Positions 10,081 to 24,204 of a stretch of 64,000 bases of DNA are shown in pieces. The notes under the pieces were generated by a model, which made no database searches, was not told the origin of the DNA, and worked only from the letters and a program-made list of their open reading frames with translations. A program made the translations under genes and the position numbers. This DNA is from Magicicada septendecula. Taxonomy: Eukaryota; Arthropoda; Insecta; Hemiptera; Cicadidae. The stretch spans positions 41,125,844 to 41,189,843 of the forward strand of contig CM068370.1 in assembly GCA_034769895.1 (NCBI GenBank), written 5' to 3'. Positions within the stretch are counted from its first letter, which is position 1. Each line of letters begins with the position of its first letter.

Positions 10081-10368
10081 GAAGGAGGCGTTTGAATCTG
10101 ATGTAGTTACATAAAGTCGGACATCGTAGCCTGAGGTTGTTGCCCGTTCGTCTACTGCTGTTTGTCTATCTGTCTACTTCTCTTTCTCTTTCTCTGTCTC
10201 TGTCTCTCTCTTTGTATCTCTCTGTCTCTGTCTGTCCGTTTGTCGTCTCTCTCTCTCCTTCAACCTACTATTATCAATCAACTAATTGGTTTGATCATCT
10301 TGGTATTTGAATTAGCAGTCTCTGTAATTACAACTTTGTCGTGCTTAATTGCTGAACTGTTACCTGTC
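10081..10368. repeat. Interrupted (TCTCTG)-type pyrimidine repeat at 10171-10260
   Basis: A low-complexity TCTCTG/TCTCTT stretch. Otherwise nothing recognised. Confidence 0.6.
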
Positions 10369-10480
10369 ATGCTTCGGACGAGACCTTTCAATGTCTCCAC
10401 CATTATCAAGCCCTAAACCACGACCAAAATATATGTCAGGCCGTGGCACTGAAAGGCCTCGTCCGGAGCATGGCAGGTAC
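10369..10480. mobile_element. Inverted hammerhead-like module (family 1)
   Basis: Left arm, minus strand (10421-10371): stem I UUAGGGC/GUCCGAA, core UUGAUAA, GAAA (10389-10386), stem III AGGUCU, cleavage site UC. Right arm, plus strand (10446-10475), keeps the stem II end, GAAA, GGCC and GUCC but has lost the CUGANGA box. Homology of the arms extends outward, for example GCATG(A/G)CAGGTA. The core has U3 and A8 in place of C3 and G8. Confidence 0.6.
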
Positions 10481-10659
10481 GACGAAGTTGTAATTGGTTT
10501 GATTCGACAGTATCGTTTTCCATTTAGCGCTGTCAGTGGCCCCAATCTCTGTAATCTAGAAAAGTTCTGTGCTGTAGATTCATAGGCCTACAAGTGTTGT
10601 AAATCCATTCTAACTTAGAATTACTGACTACCTTACAGGTAATCATAAGGGATGTCGCT

Positions 10660-10826
10660 TATTACACTAATGAAGAACAGGCGGTAATATGAAGCCTTTA
10701 GTCAATTAGGCGGCAGTAATAGAGACCTTACTAATCAATAAGGCGGTGGTAATAAGGGCTTTAGGGATTAAGGGCTTAATCGGCAAGGCGGAAATGATAA
10801 GAAGCCTTAGTGATAAATAAGGCGGT
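10660..10826 (+). repeat. Degenerate minisatellite built on AGGCGG
   Basis: About five diverged units of 30-45 bp, each beginning (A)AGGCGG followed by TAATA/TAATAAG and a CCTTAGT-like block. No coding potential seen. Confidence 0.6.
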
Positions 10827-12176
10827 ATACCACATATCAATCGCAGTTATTTGTTTCAATATAGTTTTTTGTTTATTTATGTATTGCAATCAGCCAACAA
10901 AAAGACATGCATTCAGTAAGACAGACAGTAAAACTATAACGGTTGGTTCCAGATATTCCTCTTTACATTAGTACAATCGATTGTGTATATACGTAGTCAT
11001 AGATCCGTTAGTCACTTGTGTTGTATACTAGATCAGCGGGAATTTTACGTTTCAACTGATGCTCTGTGATTGGAACCATTATTTGTTCTGTCAGTTTGTT
11101 AAGATCCTTCTGTAGGCGCTACCTGTATCCGGCTGTACCCGGATGTCCTGTCTAACGAGAGGCAACCGCAGCAATGGCGGCTGTACAGAAAGTCCTAAAG
11201 AGCTGCAGAAGCACCAGTCATATTGCAAAATATTAATAGTTAGGCCAATCTATTTAATATTCAAGTGTTTCATTGCTTTTGACAGGTCTGTTTCTTCATT
11301 ATAGTAGACTAAACAACTATAAAATGAACGCGAGTTCCACGGTTTGCACAAACCAACATGTTAACACTTAATCTGTCCACGAGCCTTCCCTGTCTCCGCT
11401 ACACAGTCATTTGATAACAGCGAGTCATATATTTCACTATAGAACGGAGATGGACAAGCGTCACTCGTAGTGAACATAACCCGTTATTCTGTATGACAAA
11501 TTATGCGTTATAAATTTGTTAAAGCGTTTTAACATTACTCAAAGCCACAATAGCATATAAATTATTTTAAAGATAAAGTTTTGCAACAATTGATAAAAGT
11601 GATAACACAACACAAGAATAACGACCATAAAATGTAAAAAAAAACTTAATTTTAAAATTCGTATCGTTTTCTATTATAAATTCAGTTTCGTACAGAACAA
11701 CCGGTAATTTTACCTGCGAGCCGCCATTGGTCTGCAGAACACGAAACATAACGTCATTCTCGACGAACTCCTACGATTATTTTTAAAGCCTTCGACTGAC
11801 CTTCTGCATTATTTTGATATTGGAGACGGAAGCAGTCGCCTCAAACTGTGTACCGTAGGTCCATAAACATTTTCATGAACATGGTTCTGTCATATATGTA
11901 GTTTTAATATTTGACGGTTCTTCTTCTTCGTCGTTTCATCATCATCATCATCATCTTCTTCTTCTTCTTCTTCTTCTTCTTCTTCTTCTTCTTCTTCTTC
12001 CACCCTGGAGTAAGTGTAGACACTATTCCGGTTTCAGAAGCCATGTATACATTGTAAATTTAAATAGTTGTTAATTGAAAATATTTTAAGTTGAATTAAA
12101 AATCAGACCATCGTTTTCTGGGTCTTTCTAAATTACGACTACCCGGTGGAGCATAAAAATATGTGGCGAAGAACAT
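10827..12176. other. No gene seen; (CAT)n/(TTC)n at 11937-12001
   Basis: The only clear structure is the trinucleotide run CAT then CTT at 11937-12001. Its reverse complement resembles LINE GAT/GAA tails, but I see no LINE coding next to it. Confidence 0.5.
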
Positions 12177-13438
12177 GTTCCCTCCATCTCATATTCATGA
12201 AATTTTTCAAACAATACAGTGGAACTTGCTTATAACACGAGATTCAAGGGATCGGACAAATGTGCTCGTTAAAACCGGGTGCTCGCTGCATCCGAGTTGT
12301 CGACTCACAAACCTACATTTTTTATACCGTGATTGTCCAACATACAACAACAAAAGTCTACTATAGAAGAGGTTTTCCACAATAAAATATTGACATGTTT
12401 TACATTCTACGCTTAAAAGTGAAATTTAGACTTTAAACATTTTTTAGACGCTAACATTCTTTGGTAAATAATTTTAGTATTATTATAACGTGTTAGTTAG
12501 TATAACGTGTAGTACATTCGCGAAATATAGTAAAAGTAAGTGTTTTGTAAAAACTTAACAAAATTCAGCCTGCTCTCTGGCAAAATACGCAAAACCTTCC
12601 ATGCCACATGTACAATATTTTTTTTTAAATTACAAAAAAATTTACTCTAATTTAAATCTGTTTAGTAATTTTGTATCTGTAGATATCAAAACAGTTTTGT
12701 AACTTATTTAAGTATTCCACGAATTCATCACTTACATTATTAGTTTCACTAAATTGCGTTAATGATTTTAAACATTCTTTAGCATCACTCATTGATACGA
12801 TCGGAACGTTCCCTCCATCTCATATTCATGAAATTTTTCAAACAATACAGTGGAACTTGCTTATAACACGAGATTCAAGGGATCGGACAAATGTGCTCGT
12901 TAAAACCGGGTGCTCGCTGCATCCGAGTTGTCGACTCACAAACCTACATTTTTTATACCGTGATTGTCCAACATACAACAACAAAAGTCTACTATAGAAG
13001 AGGTTTTCCACAATAAAATATTGACATGTTTTACATTCTACGCTTAAAAGTGAAATTTAGACTTTAAACATTTTTTAGACGCTAACATTCTTTGGTAAAT
13101 AATTTTAGTATTATTATAACGTGTTAGTTAGTATAACGTGTAGTACATTCGCGAAATATAGTAAAAGTAAGTGTTTTGTAAAAACTTAACAAAATTCAGC
13201 CTGCTCTCTGGCAAAATACGCAAAACCTTCCATGCCACATGTACAATATTTTTTTTTAAATTACAAAAAAATTTACTCTAATTTAAATCTGTTTAGTAAT
13301 TTTGTATCTGTAGATATCAAAACAGTTTTGTAACTTATTTAAGTATTCCACGAATTCATCACTTACATTATTAGTTTCACTAAATTGCGTTAATGATTTT
13401 AAACATTCTTTAGCATCACTCATTGATACGATCGGAAC
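12177..13438. repeat. Exact-looking 631-bp tandem duplication
   Basis: Unit 1 is 12177-12807 and unit 2 is 12808-13438. The lines I compared are identical. The unit includes about 40 bp of left flank, the left end of the Tigger-like element and the 3' end of its transposase frame. The duplication therefore happened after the transposon landed. Confidence 0.9.
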
Positions 13439-14013
13439 AGCAGTAGATTCTTCTTCATTTTCGCTTTCAGTTTCACTGTCACCTGAGCGACCGTGTTTTA
13501 CCTCTACAATTATATCTTCGTCAGTCGGAATTTCAGTAGAAAGTACACTGTCATCGGTTGTTATGTAGTCATCCGTTGGGTATTCTTGAAAGGTCGAATT
13601 AAGTGTTTGTATCCATTCGGTGAGCGGATTGTCGTCCTCAGCATCATAATCTTCCATTGAACTACGGCGTGGAATGAGGCCTGATTTTTTAAAAACAATT
13701 TCGAATTGTAGCGCTCGATAGGCTACGTTATTCAAAGATCTGTTCATAAACCTTACAGCATCCAAAACCGCCATTTAGAATTCTTTTTTTTGCATGTACA
13801 CAATCATTTGCAGGACCATTAACCGCCTATAATGCACTTTAAAATTACGTATTACTCCCTGATCCATTGGTTGAGATAAAATCTCTATTTGGCTTGGCTT
13901 GTTATAACCTAGTCTCTAATGCGTTCCTACTCGTTAAAAGCGAGTTTAAGTACCACTATTAAGATACAAAACCGACAAAATCTCGTAATTTTGCTCATTC
14001 GCGAGTTCCACTG
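12848..14013. mobile_element. Tigger/pogo-like DNA transposon, internally deleted
   Basis: The ends are CAGTGGAACTTGC at 12848 (and 12217 in the duplicated unit) and an inverted match ...GAGTTCCACTG ending at 14013, with TA on both outer sides, as in Tc1/mariner-pogo elements. Inner subterminal repeats include CTCGTTAAAA-type sequence. The interior keeps only the C-terminal part of the transposase on the minus strand. A shorter relative is at 43865-44714. Confidence 0.85.
13283..13910 (-). pseudogene. Tigger/pogo-like transposase, C-terminal fragment
   Basis: Minus strand frame: SQIEILSQPMDQGVIRNFKV, then HYRRLMVLQMIVYMQKKEF, a TAA stop (13775-13777), then MAVLDAVRFMNRSLNNVAYR and an acidic tail to a stop at 13283. 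P-M-D-Q-G-V-I is the conserved block at the last catalytic Asp of the pogo/Tigger DDE domain. The later helix-rich part matches the family's C-terminus. The DNA-binding CENP-B-like N-terminus and the first catalytic residues are missing, so it cannot be an active transposase. The downstream 163 residues stay open, and their 3' end is repeated in the 631-bp duplication. Confidence 0.85.
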
Positions 14014-14015
14014 TA

Positions 14016-14440
14016 TATCTAATCGTGAGCATCCTTTCCCAGAGCCAACGGCTCTGAACCATGCAGCAGAGTAGTACCGCTATAATCTTATAAATTTTAA
14101 TTTTGGTTTCTGGTCTGGTTTAGCTTAATTTTTTAACGTTCTTTGAATCGTCCCAAAGATGTTTACATATTAACTCATCTTGTCCACCACAGCTCTGTCT
14201 AGACACCACGAAGTATTACAGCCAAATACTGCAAATACCGAACTCGCTCCAAACAGAAGTCGTCTACCACAATGTTCGTCCGCATTGGGTAAACAGCCAC
14301 GGAATGCCATCACTTTGGTTTTCCTGAGGGAAATGCTCATGTTATATACTCCTGGCTCATTCAGTGCAGTTGAAATATAGCTGGTTGTAATTCATCTTTT
14401 GTCTCTTGCAGAATATTTGACGCTTAATTATTAAGACTAC
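14016..14440. other. No gene seen
   Basis: One frame of 66 codons (14180-14380) has no recognisable match. Around 14200-14350 the minus strand is loosely like the KTKVMAF region of a LINE, too weak to call. Confidence 0.4.
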
Positions 14441-14660
14441 TATCCGGGCTGTAAGGCCGTGATCTTCCATTTTCTTCGCGTAGAAAAGTCTCGGTCTCAC
14501 CTCTGGAAGCCATCTTCAGTGTAAAAATGACCTAACGACTGACAAGGAATAGGTACGGCAGAGCCTTTGCCACAGTACTGTTGTTGTACTGACGTACACC
14601 TTGTCAGTTGTTAAGTCCTTTTACACTGAAGATGGCCTCAGAGGTAAGGGCGAAACATCT
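14440..14660. mobile_element. Inverted hammerhead-like module (family 4), both copies decayed
   Basis: Minus arm: CUGAAGA (14519-14513), CCAGAGGUGAGA in stem II, then GAGAC where GAAAC is expected (14492-14488), and the box ACAGCCCGG at 14452-14444. Plus arm: ACACUGAAGAUGGCC (from 14623), GAAAC (14652-14656) and AUC instead of GUC. The two arms are inverted around about 14560. Confidence 0.6.
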
Positions 14661-14661
14661 G

Positions 14662-15267
14662 GGGTTGTCGGCACTGGACGGGGCCGTCATCGTCCGCTTA
14701 GCTCTTTGTACCCTTCACTTCAAGAAAGGTTATTTTTATGGCCACTAAAAAGGTGCATCTACTGTTTAAGAGAGTTTTACAGTAGAGTTACTGAGGCGGC
14801 CTCGTCCAGCGGATTGAGTGGCATTTTAGTCGTTAAAAGTAGACCCAACTTTAGTTGGTTCAAAAACATTTATTTTTATTATTATATAACGACAACAGTA
14901 CAACGATTATATAACATTATGTAATATATTAATTATATTATTACAGTTAAGCTATATGATATTATAATAATCATTCATCATTTGTTATTATTATTATGAA
15001 TATTATTACTAATATTATTATTACCATATTGCGCTGTTATCATTATATAATAATAAAATAAATGTTTTTGAACCAACTAAAGGTAGGTCTACTTTTAACT
15101 GACTAAAATGCCACTCAATCCTCTGGACGGGACCGTAACTCTACTCTAAAACAACCGTCTTAACAATAGATGCACCTTTTTAGTGGCCATAAAAATAACC
15201 TTACTTGAAGTGCAGAGTACAAAGAGGTAAGCAGACGATGACGGCCCCGTCCAGTACCGACAACCCG
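14662..15267. mobile_element. Foldback element with arms of about 210 bp
   Basis: Left arm 14662-14880 and right arm 15055-15267 are inverted copies, starting GGTTGTCGGCACTGGACGGG and ending with its complement. The 175-bp loop is AT-rich (TATTATTA). No coding capacity. It abuts the ribozyme module on its left. Class unknown. Confidence 0.75.
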
Positions 15268-15902
15268 TTTTAATAATTATGACGTTGCCCGTAAAACCTA
15301 AGAAACAGATTTGACGGTTAGCTAATATTATTTTTTTTCTAGTTATTGGGGATCCGTCAAACACTGTTTGCGATTAGTGGGTCGTGTATGGGAACCTGCT
15401 GACAAACTAATTGGTTACGAGCGCCGTGGCCCAGTGACATAAAGTCACTGTTAATTATCAAAGACGGCCGGAGGATTATCCGACGTCAACAATGGAACAA
15501 TCGGAAGAAATCGACCTCGCTAAATGACAGTGTAGGCCTACTGTGTCCCATGCGGTGCGACACCGCTTATCTCGTACACCTGTTTGGGTCGTCTAGCAGT
15601 TCCCATTCACGCGATACAGTTCACATCCCAATGCAAACACGCGTTTTGCCGACAAGTCGATAATGACTGTTAAACCGTGCGATAACAGGAAAATCCGTAG
15701 CAGTAGCTGTTTGTATTGTTATTAATAAAACTGTACGCAGATTGTGGAATTCCACTGCACAGATGACAGGCATGCTAACAAACAGCGTAGTTAAGTTGTT
15801 ATTTTAAGAATTCTTTACGTCTCCGAAAAAACCCGCCAAGTTATGAAAAAAGAAATTAATGGGTAAAATGAGTATTGGAGTGTTGTTTCCATTTTGTTTA
15901 CG
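15268..15902. other. No gene seen
   Basis: No repeat or coding signal recognised; one TAGGCCTA palindrome near 15532. Confidence 0.5.
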
Positions 15903-16350
15903 CAGCGGCGTATCTAGAATTTGGTCCTGGGGGGGGGGCCGGGTTCCGGTCGAGTCGGCTTCATAGAAAGAAAAAACAAGTAAAGATTAATCAATATTAC
16001 TACCTTTAAAGTTTCTGGAAAATGTGAGATAACATCCTGATATTAATTCATTTAAAGTAAGGGCTAAAATAAAAACATACAATAAATAACACAATAAAAA
16101 TACGCGTTACTGAAACATTGTTTATAAGATACTTACTGACTGAATTGATTTTCCTATACGTTCACTATTCAAACGTAGGCCTATACGCAAGAGATGTGTA
16201 ATCAGCTTGTTTGAATATTTAAAAAAGAGTTACTAGCTGAAAAAATTATAAGCGAGCCTAAAAATTACGAGATTAACAAAATTCGTTAACTTTTTTCGAC
16301 CCTCTGGGAGGAGGTCCTGTCCCGTTCGTTCCCCCCGTAAATAAGCCCTG
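15903..16350 (+). mobile_element. Non-autonomous element, family W, possible hAT type
   Basis: Imperfect inverted ends CAGCGGCGTATCTAG and CAGGGCTTATTTACG, with a G-tract near the left end and a C-tract near the right. The 8-bp flanks TGTTTACG and TGTCTGCG agree at six positions, which could be an old hAT target duplication. Another copy is at 41867-42295 and fragments are at 39105-39315 and 23455-23545. Confidence 0.55.
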
Positions 16351-18544
16351 TGTCTGCGTCGTGCTTTTGTCATCTGTCGGCTTTTCAATGTTATTTTCTC
16401 TGTTGTATCTTCCTCAGGAATAAACTGCAATTATTTATTTTTAGGTTAGAGTGATGCGTAGAAAAAAAAATGTAATTCATGGGTAATATATAGTGGAATA
16501 AGTATAGCGGCTATGTATTTTGAACCCGCTTTGAGTTGAATATTAAGCTGATCTCCAAAAATGAATTAGTATTTACCACCTAGCGATAGTATTTACCCCC
16601 CCCCCCCCACCACCACTAAAACACAGCAGCAAGCCACCACCAGAGGTGTGCTAAACTAGTATTTGAAAATAACAGGTACGAACGAAACCGTTCCAAAAAA
16701 ACAATACGTACAAATACCTGTTATATACGTATTATACATACACCTGTATCATATAATTTGTCAAAAGAAATAAATCGAAACTAAAAGTATTAACAGTGTT
16801 AGTTTACACTGTAACTGTATTAAGCTGAAAATAAGAAACAAGAGAATTTATAGGCCTACCTCCCTTTGGGAATAATAATTTAAGTTTTCACTAGGAGTAA
16901 ACAAACTGACTTAGATTTAATATTAAATTATTGATACCATTTTGGTTAGACAAATCAGTTGCGAAACTCAGGCAATGGAATTTAGAGTGCACGTAATATC
17001 ACAACAAAGAATGTGCAGTGAAGTTAAAATTCGAAATCACATTAAAAAATACTATATATGGCCTATCAATCATTCTGTAGGTTATAACACAATATAATTT
17101 GCGTTTTCAAAATTGATCAAGTTGGTGACTAGTATAATATACAATTTGTTATTATAATCTGTATTATAGGCTATATCTGCATAACACACGAGAATAAATG
17201 TAACATCAGTATGCATTTTTTTCATTTATTAAAAACAGCTTCGTCTCTTTGGCATAGAGATATTCTGAACCTCGCTGTTTTGCTTCGTTTCATACTTGTA
17301 TGGCAATTGGCACATGCGCAGAATGAAGTATTCAGCACCAAAAAGTGTTTGTACTCGTGTACTCGTAATGCTCGTAATACTCATAGTACTCGTTTATTTG
17401 TTTATTCGTTAGTTACGTAGGGGGGGCCCCGCAACTCGGAACCGCGAGGCCACGAGTAATCGAAACGGGTATTTCGACTTTTCAGTTTTCGGTTATCGTT
17501 GAATCAGAACAGGTATTTCAACTTTTCAATCAGTGTTATATCCGTTCTACAAAAATACCCTTCCAATTGTTATAGGTATATCGGCCGACCTCTAGCCACC
17601 AATACATCACACGACACGCATAGGCTCTAAGGTCGCTCAACAGATCACACACACACGCGCGCGCGCGCGTAACAAAATAAAAGATAACTAGTTCGTTGAA
17701 TTTTTGTTAAAATTGTCTTACGATCCTGATTGATGCCACCTCGTTCAAAAGTGACAAATAAAAAGATGAAAACAAACTACTTTCCTCGTTTATCTTGTAA
17801 TTTTTATTTATCAATAACAAGTTCAGCAACAACTATCTTCTTATAAACACTTGTTTTCATCACAAGATTAAATGTATTTGTGACAAATTGTCATCAGTAT
17901 TAATAAGAAACAAATGCGGTCTCAGGGTCGTTTTGTCAGTCACTTTTAATAGAGAGTTTAATCAATTTTAACAAATTGTTTCTATCATTTACATTAACAA
18001 TTATTGATATCAATCAAAAACCCGTATACTACACATGAATAAAAGCATAAGGACATTCAATAACATTCTTACATTCAGAAACTGTAATTTTAACACAACC
18101 ATAAAACAAGCATTGAAATTGGTTTATTGCACCAAAGTAGTAAATATAAATATGGTGTATTCTTTGATATAATTGTTATTAAATTAATAAACTATATGTA
18201 ACAAATATGAAATTATTTATAATTAGCTCCAATTAATCCGTAGTTTTGAATTATAATTTGCAAAATTAAGCCAAAACTACTTATATAAAATTTAAAAATT
18301 ATTTGCTTATTGATCTGACCGAGTGTTTGACTTGTTTGAGATTTTATAGTATCCACTTTTATCGCATTTTTATTACATATTACTTTTATGTATTTTAATT
18401 TTAATTTCGTTTAATTTATTTTTTACTTCCATAGCATTACTAATTTCCATTCATACATATATAGACCTACTTTACGCTTATATTTTAGATTTTTAAAATG
18501 TTATCTTAACTTTAATCGCATAATTTCTTATACGTTATTCAGTT
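16351..18544. other. No gene seen; C-tract at about 16600, (CA)(CG)n near 17648
   Basis: AT-rich sequence, notably 17700-18540. A trinucleotide-scale pattern GTACTCGTAATGCTC around 17350 is short. No coding exon could be recognised. Confidence 0.45.
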
Positions 18545-19375
18545 AATTAGTTGGCAACACGGCATAGGCAAGGGACTGCTTGTTCCGCCTTCAAAAGTCC
18601 TCCAGCCATCGTCTACCCACACATCACACATCTGTCTTCTATGGGTTTGTTTTGCCAGTCTGGAATCTGACATTTTTTGAAAGCGTTCTTTCCACCGTTA
18701 TTTCTAATCGTTTAATTTTTCATTCATGTTAAAAGCATGTAACTCTTCTCTTGTGGCCTCATATTTTATACGGTCAAGTTTATAACACTTTTTAACTTCC
18801 CTTATGAGCACCACTTATGTGCCCTGTATTTTACTTCTTGGATTTCGTTTTGTCACTTAAAAAAGTAAAAACCGGTTCAGGTTGTAAGGTAAAGCTTTTA
18901 CGTTTTTACCCATAAAAAGTTTTGTGTTCCGAGACGTAGTGAAATAATTATATTCTGTATTTTACTATCCTGTTTCTTGGTTGCTGTTCATAATTCACAC
19001 CCAAAGTACAGGGATTACCATAACTTTATACAACTTTAATATTGTATCTCGACGTAATTTATTTGCAAAAATACGGTTTTTTGTCACACAGATCGTCTGG
19101 AACTTTACCTAACTTAACATCAATATCATAATTAATATCATACCAATATGATTTCCTAAATAATTAACATGGCTCACCTGTTCTAAAATTTGACCATTCA
19201 TCATTATTTTTGTTTTGACCGGTTCCTTGCCACGAAATGCCATTACCTTTGTTTGTACAGTGGAGATATTATATTAATCGTATTATGCTCGTATTATATT
19301 GTTTGCAAATCTGATGGAGCTTAAAAACAGCTTTTTGCAAATCAGATTCTGTATTTTGAAGTACGAGGAATTAGT
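18545..19375 (-). pseudogene. LINE family A, copy 2, heavily decayed
   Basis: The nucleotide sequence matches the reverse-oriented copy at 45280-46290 over most of its length: the end motif CACGGCATAGGCAAG near 18559, GCCAGTCTGGAATCTGACAT near 18655, and GGTTCCTTGCC near 19222. Frames are broken throughout. No catalytic RT block remains. Confidence 0.75.
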
Positions 19376-20648
19376 TATTTCATATTTTATTTTAATACAT
19401 ACGTTTGTTTCATAGCAAACCTTATAAATCACTGGTATTCCAAGTCGTTTCTCCATGAGTGCGTTTTAACTCGTAACTCACGTCACTCATAATTTGAAGA
19501 ATCTATGGTTAAAGTATGTGATGTAAGACATGGTTAGTGTCAAGACATAACGAGAAGAAGATACAGTCAACAATGATACGATTTTTAAAACGTAGAGTAT
19601 GGTTTAGACATTAGAATGGCGATATAAGAATTAATTAAGAATGACGATATAAGGTAAAAATAAAGCACATTGTGTGTGAAAAAGCGATTTCCAAATTTGG
19701 TGATCAAACCTGCAACAAATGCACATTGGCTTGTATAAATACTGGCAGTGGTTGATTTCTAAAACTATAGGTGCCGGAACGCATCAGTTCAAACGTTGTA
19801 CAGACACAAATATACTTATATTTTATATTGGCGTATAAGTTTACATCAGGGTATTTCAAAGAAGGACTATCGAAAGCCGCACGACAATCGAAAAGATGTC
19901 ACTCATGATGGCGTCATCCCGGAGCCCCAAACAAACGCTAAGTGATGGTTGCGGTGGTTCGAACATTTTAAAAAAGTTTCCATAGTTTTATCATTGTGTG
20001 GTCATATTGTTTGTTTCTTGACCTTTCCTTACTCTTTGTGTCCAATGCTGTATTATGACTCCTCGTACTTTGATGGATCAAATAAACGGAGAGGAGGTCC
20101 GTTCATTTTCACAAATAAGAGGGTGGATACAGTTTAGAGTTGCTCTTAAAGATGTAATGGTTACATTAATTTGTGAAAAACTGCGAATGTCGTCTTCGTG
20201 TGAGCCTTGTTGAAATGATTTAAAATACGTTCTATTTACAAGAGAATGTTACGTAGAACGTATTAAAAAAATGAAGGATACTTAAGATTAGTGCTGGTGT
20301 TTGATTTTGACAATGTTTAGTTTTGCAGTGAGTCTGATGAGGGGCACAATTTAAAAAGTAGTAGTAAATTTTTTTAGTACTGTAATTAGGTTTTTCTTTT
20401 CATATATTTTTTCGGTAATTTATTTTTCCATCCAAGAGGTTCCGGAACGCCGTTCCGACGCGTTCCACCTGAAATCAAGCCCTGAATACAGGTAATCTCA
20501 AAATACCCGAAGCTTTCATAAATACGAAATCAAACATCATATCATCTACTGTCAGTGACATGACCGTGCAGATAATAAGCTTACATAATATTGGATAATA
20601 TTGCTGAAGTGCATCGTCATGCCTACTGGTTGTAAGTGGAAAAGAAGA
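19376..20648. other. No gene seen
   Basis: Short frames only. A sequence around 19880-20140 loosely recalls degenerate transposase coding, but I cannot support a family. Confidence 0.4.
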
Positions 20649-21299
<651 letters not shown>

Positions 21300-21379
21300 T
21301 CCTACTGCCACTAATAGTAGTACAGTACTAGGGTACTACTAGGAAATAGTATTAGTACAAGAACAAAAGAGGGGGAAAC

Positions 21380-21404
21380 AGTAGTAGTAGCAGTAGTAGT
21401 AGTA

Positions 21405-21486
<82 letters not shown>

Positions 21487-21750
21487 ATAAAGAAGAAGTA
21501 AAAGAAGAAGTAAGAGAAGGAGGGGAGGAGGAGGAGGAGGTGATGATGACGAAGAAAAAGAAAGACTGATTACAAGAATATGAATATGAAGAAGAAAAAG
21601 ATGGTAAAGATGTTGGTGATGATGATGATGATGATGATGATGATGTTGATGGTGGTGGTGGTGGAGTGGTGATGATGATGATGAAGGAAAAATAAAGAAG
21701 AAGGAAAATAGAAGGATATAATAGAAGAAGAAGGTGGTGATGATGAAGAG
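21380..21750 (+). repeat. (TAG)n array and purine-rich GAA/GAT/GGA block
   Basis: (TAG)n at about 21380-21486 is the reverse complement of the upstream (CTA)n array. It is followed by AAG/GAA, GGAGGA and (GAT)n at 21616-21690. The strand is almost pure purine from 21487 to 21600. Confidence 0.9.
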
Positions 21751-22748
<998 letters not shown>

Positions 22749-22756
22749 CGGCCGAT

Positions 22757-23206
22757 TAGGGGCGGATCCAGGAAGCAATTTTTTGGGGAGTTGACTGGGG
22801 GGGGGGATAATGATAAGATGGACCATTCTTTAATGGTCTCAAGTATAAATGATAGGAATGGGTTACGATAAAATACAGTGTGTTTATTATCATCGCAACT
22901 ATTTCATTAACGTACAAGTATAAAATCATATCCGCGTTTGTCAGTTCATTGTTCTTTTAATAATACTCACTTGTAACTTAAACTACACACTACTCATTTA
23001 AGTTTTTTACGTATCAAACAAAAATTATCATGGTGGCAAGGTACATTTACAATTTAAAGTAATTTTAGAGTAAAACCATGAACCTAAAACGTGATATGAA
23101 TTCTGTATCATATTCTCAATCACAAAACCATTCTAGAATCACAAGATAACGAACAAACTATCGTCTGATGTGCCCCCATCCCCCCCCCCCCGTGTATCCG
23201 CGCCTA
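22757..23206 (+). mobile_element. MITE with G-tract ends, copy 1
   Basis: Inverted ends TAGGGGCGGATCCA and TAGGCGCGGATACA, each followed inward by a run of G (or C at the right). Interior non-coding. Copy 2 in inverse orientation is at 53055-53526. The GGCGGATCCAG end resembles hAT-type MITEs, but I find no 8-bp target duplication. Confidence 0.65.
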
Positions 23207-24204
23207 CTCGCGGGCGGCATGCATCTTCTAATGGGAGTTATATATGCAACAATTGGGTAATTATTCAGTGCAATAACAAAATTCATAAATAATAAAATAA
23301 TCTGTAAGTCAAATATATTAGTCGCATGGCATATGTAATTTCATACACACAGCGAGGAGTAATACGCGATGTTGCTAGTCCTGTTAGGACTTGTTTTCAA
23401 TAAAATTTCATTTAGCGTTGAGTAAAATTGTTATTAGGGAACAATCCGGTGGATTTATACAGGGACTTATTTCCGGAAGGGGGGGACGAATGGGACCGGA
23501 CCCCTCTCAGATGGTCGGAAAGTTGACAAATTCCGAAGAGAGCATTGAAAATGCTGGCTTCTCTCTTTGTAACGACTCCTATTCGTGCGATTCCCTGAAA
23601 ACTTGACCTATCTACTTCTTGAAGTAAATTTTCTTTTCACTGATGGATCAAAGTAAAAACTATATTTTTAAAAATTTATGACACGGCGGAAGGTCTTGCC
23701 GTCTCCACCTCCGTGTATTTTGTGTCTTGTGTCTAATTTTATCGTTTAATAAAATTGTCTAGAAATATATATACGCGTATGAAATAACTTTTGTTTCATG
23801 ACACTCTGACAATAATTTCTAGTATTTTTTAAGTGCCTTATCTTTTGGTTTTTGTGCAACGTCAAAGTATCAGCCACGGCTTTTGCATCGTCATTCTCTC
23901 CAAACTTTCCATTTTCCAGGTTCACCAGGAGCTTGTCACAAGCGCTTTAGGTATTTAATCACTTTTAGTCCCTTTTGAGTAACTGTCTTGATCTATTCAG
24001 CGATCCCAATCTTTCCAATAATTACCCTAGAAAGACGGAAACAGCCAAAACGTTTTACTGACAGAACACGTCCAACTGTGGATCATGGTCTTAACATGTG
24101 AAAAAACCAAAACAAAAGCAAAAATTAAAATGCATCTATAGTGTTCTTTTCTCAACTGTATTCTTATTAAACGAGAGACCTAATCAAGTTTGAATAGTAA
24201 AATA
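23207..24204. other. No gene seen; family W fragment at 23455-23545 (-)
   Basis: The minus strand of 23455-23545 matches the right part of family W (GGTCCGGTCCCATTCGTCCC). The rest is unassigned. Confidence 0.5.
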
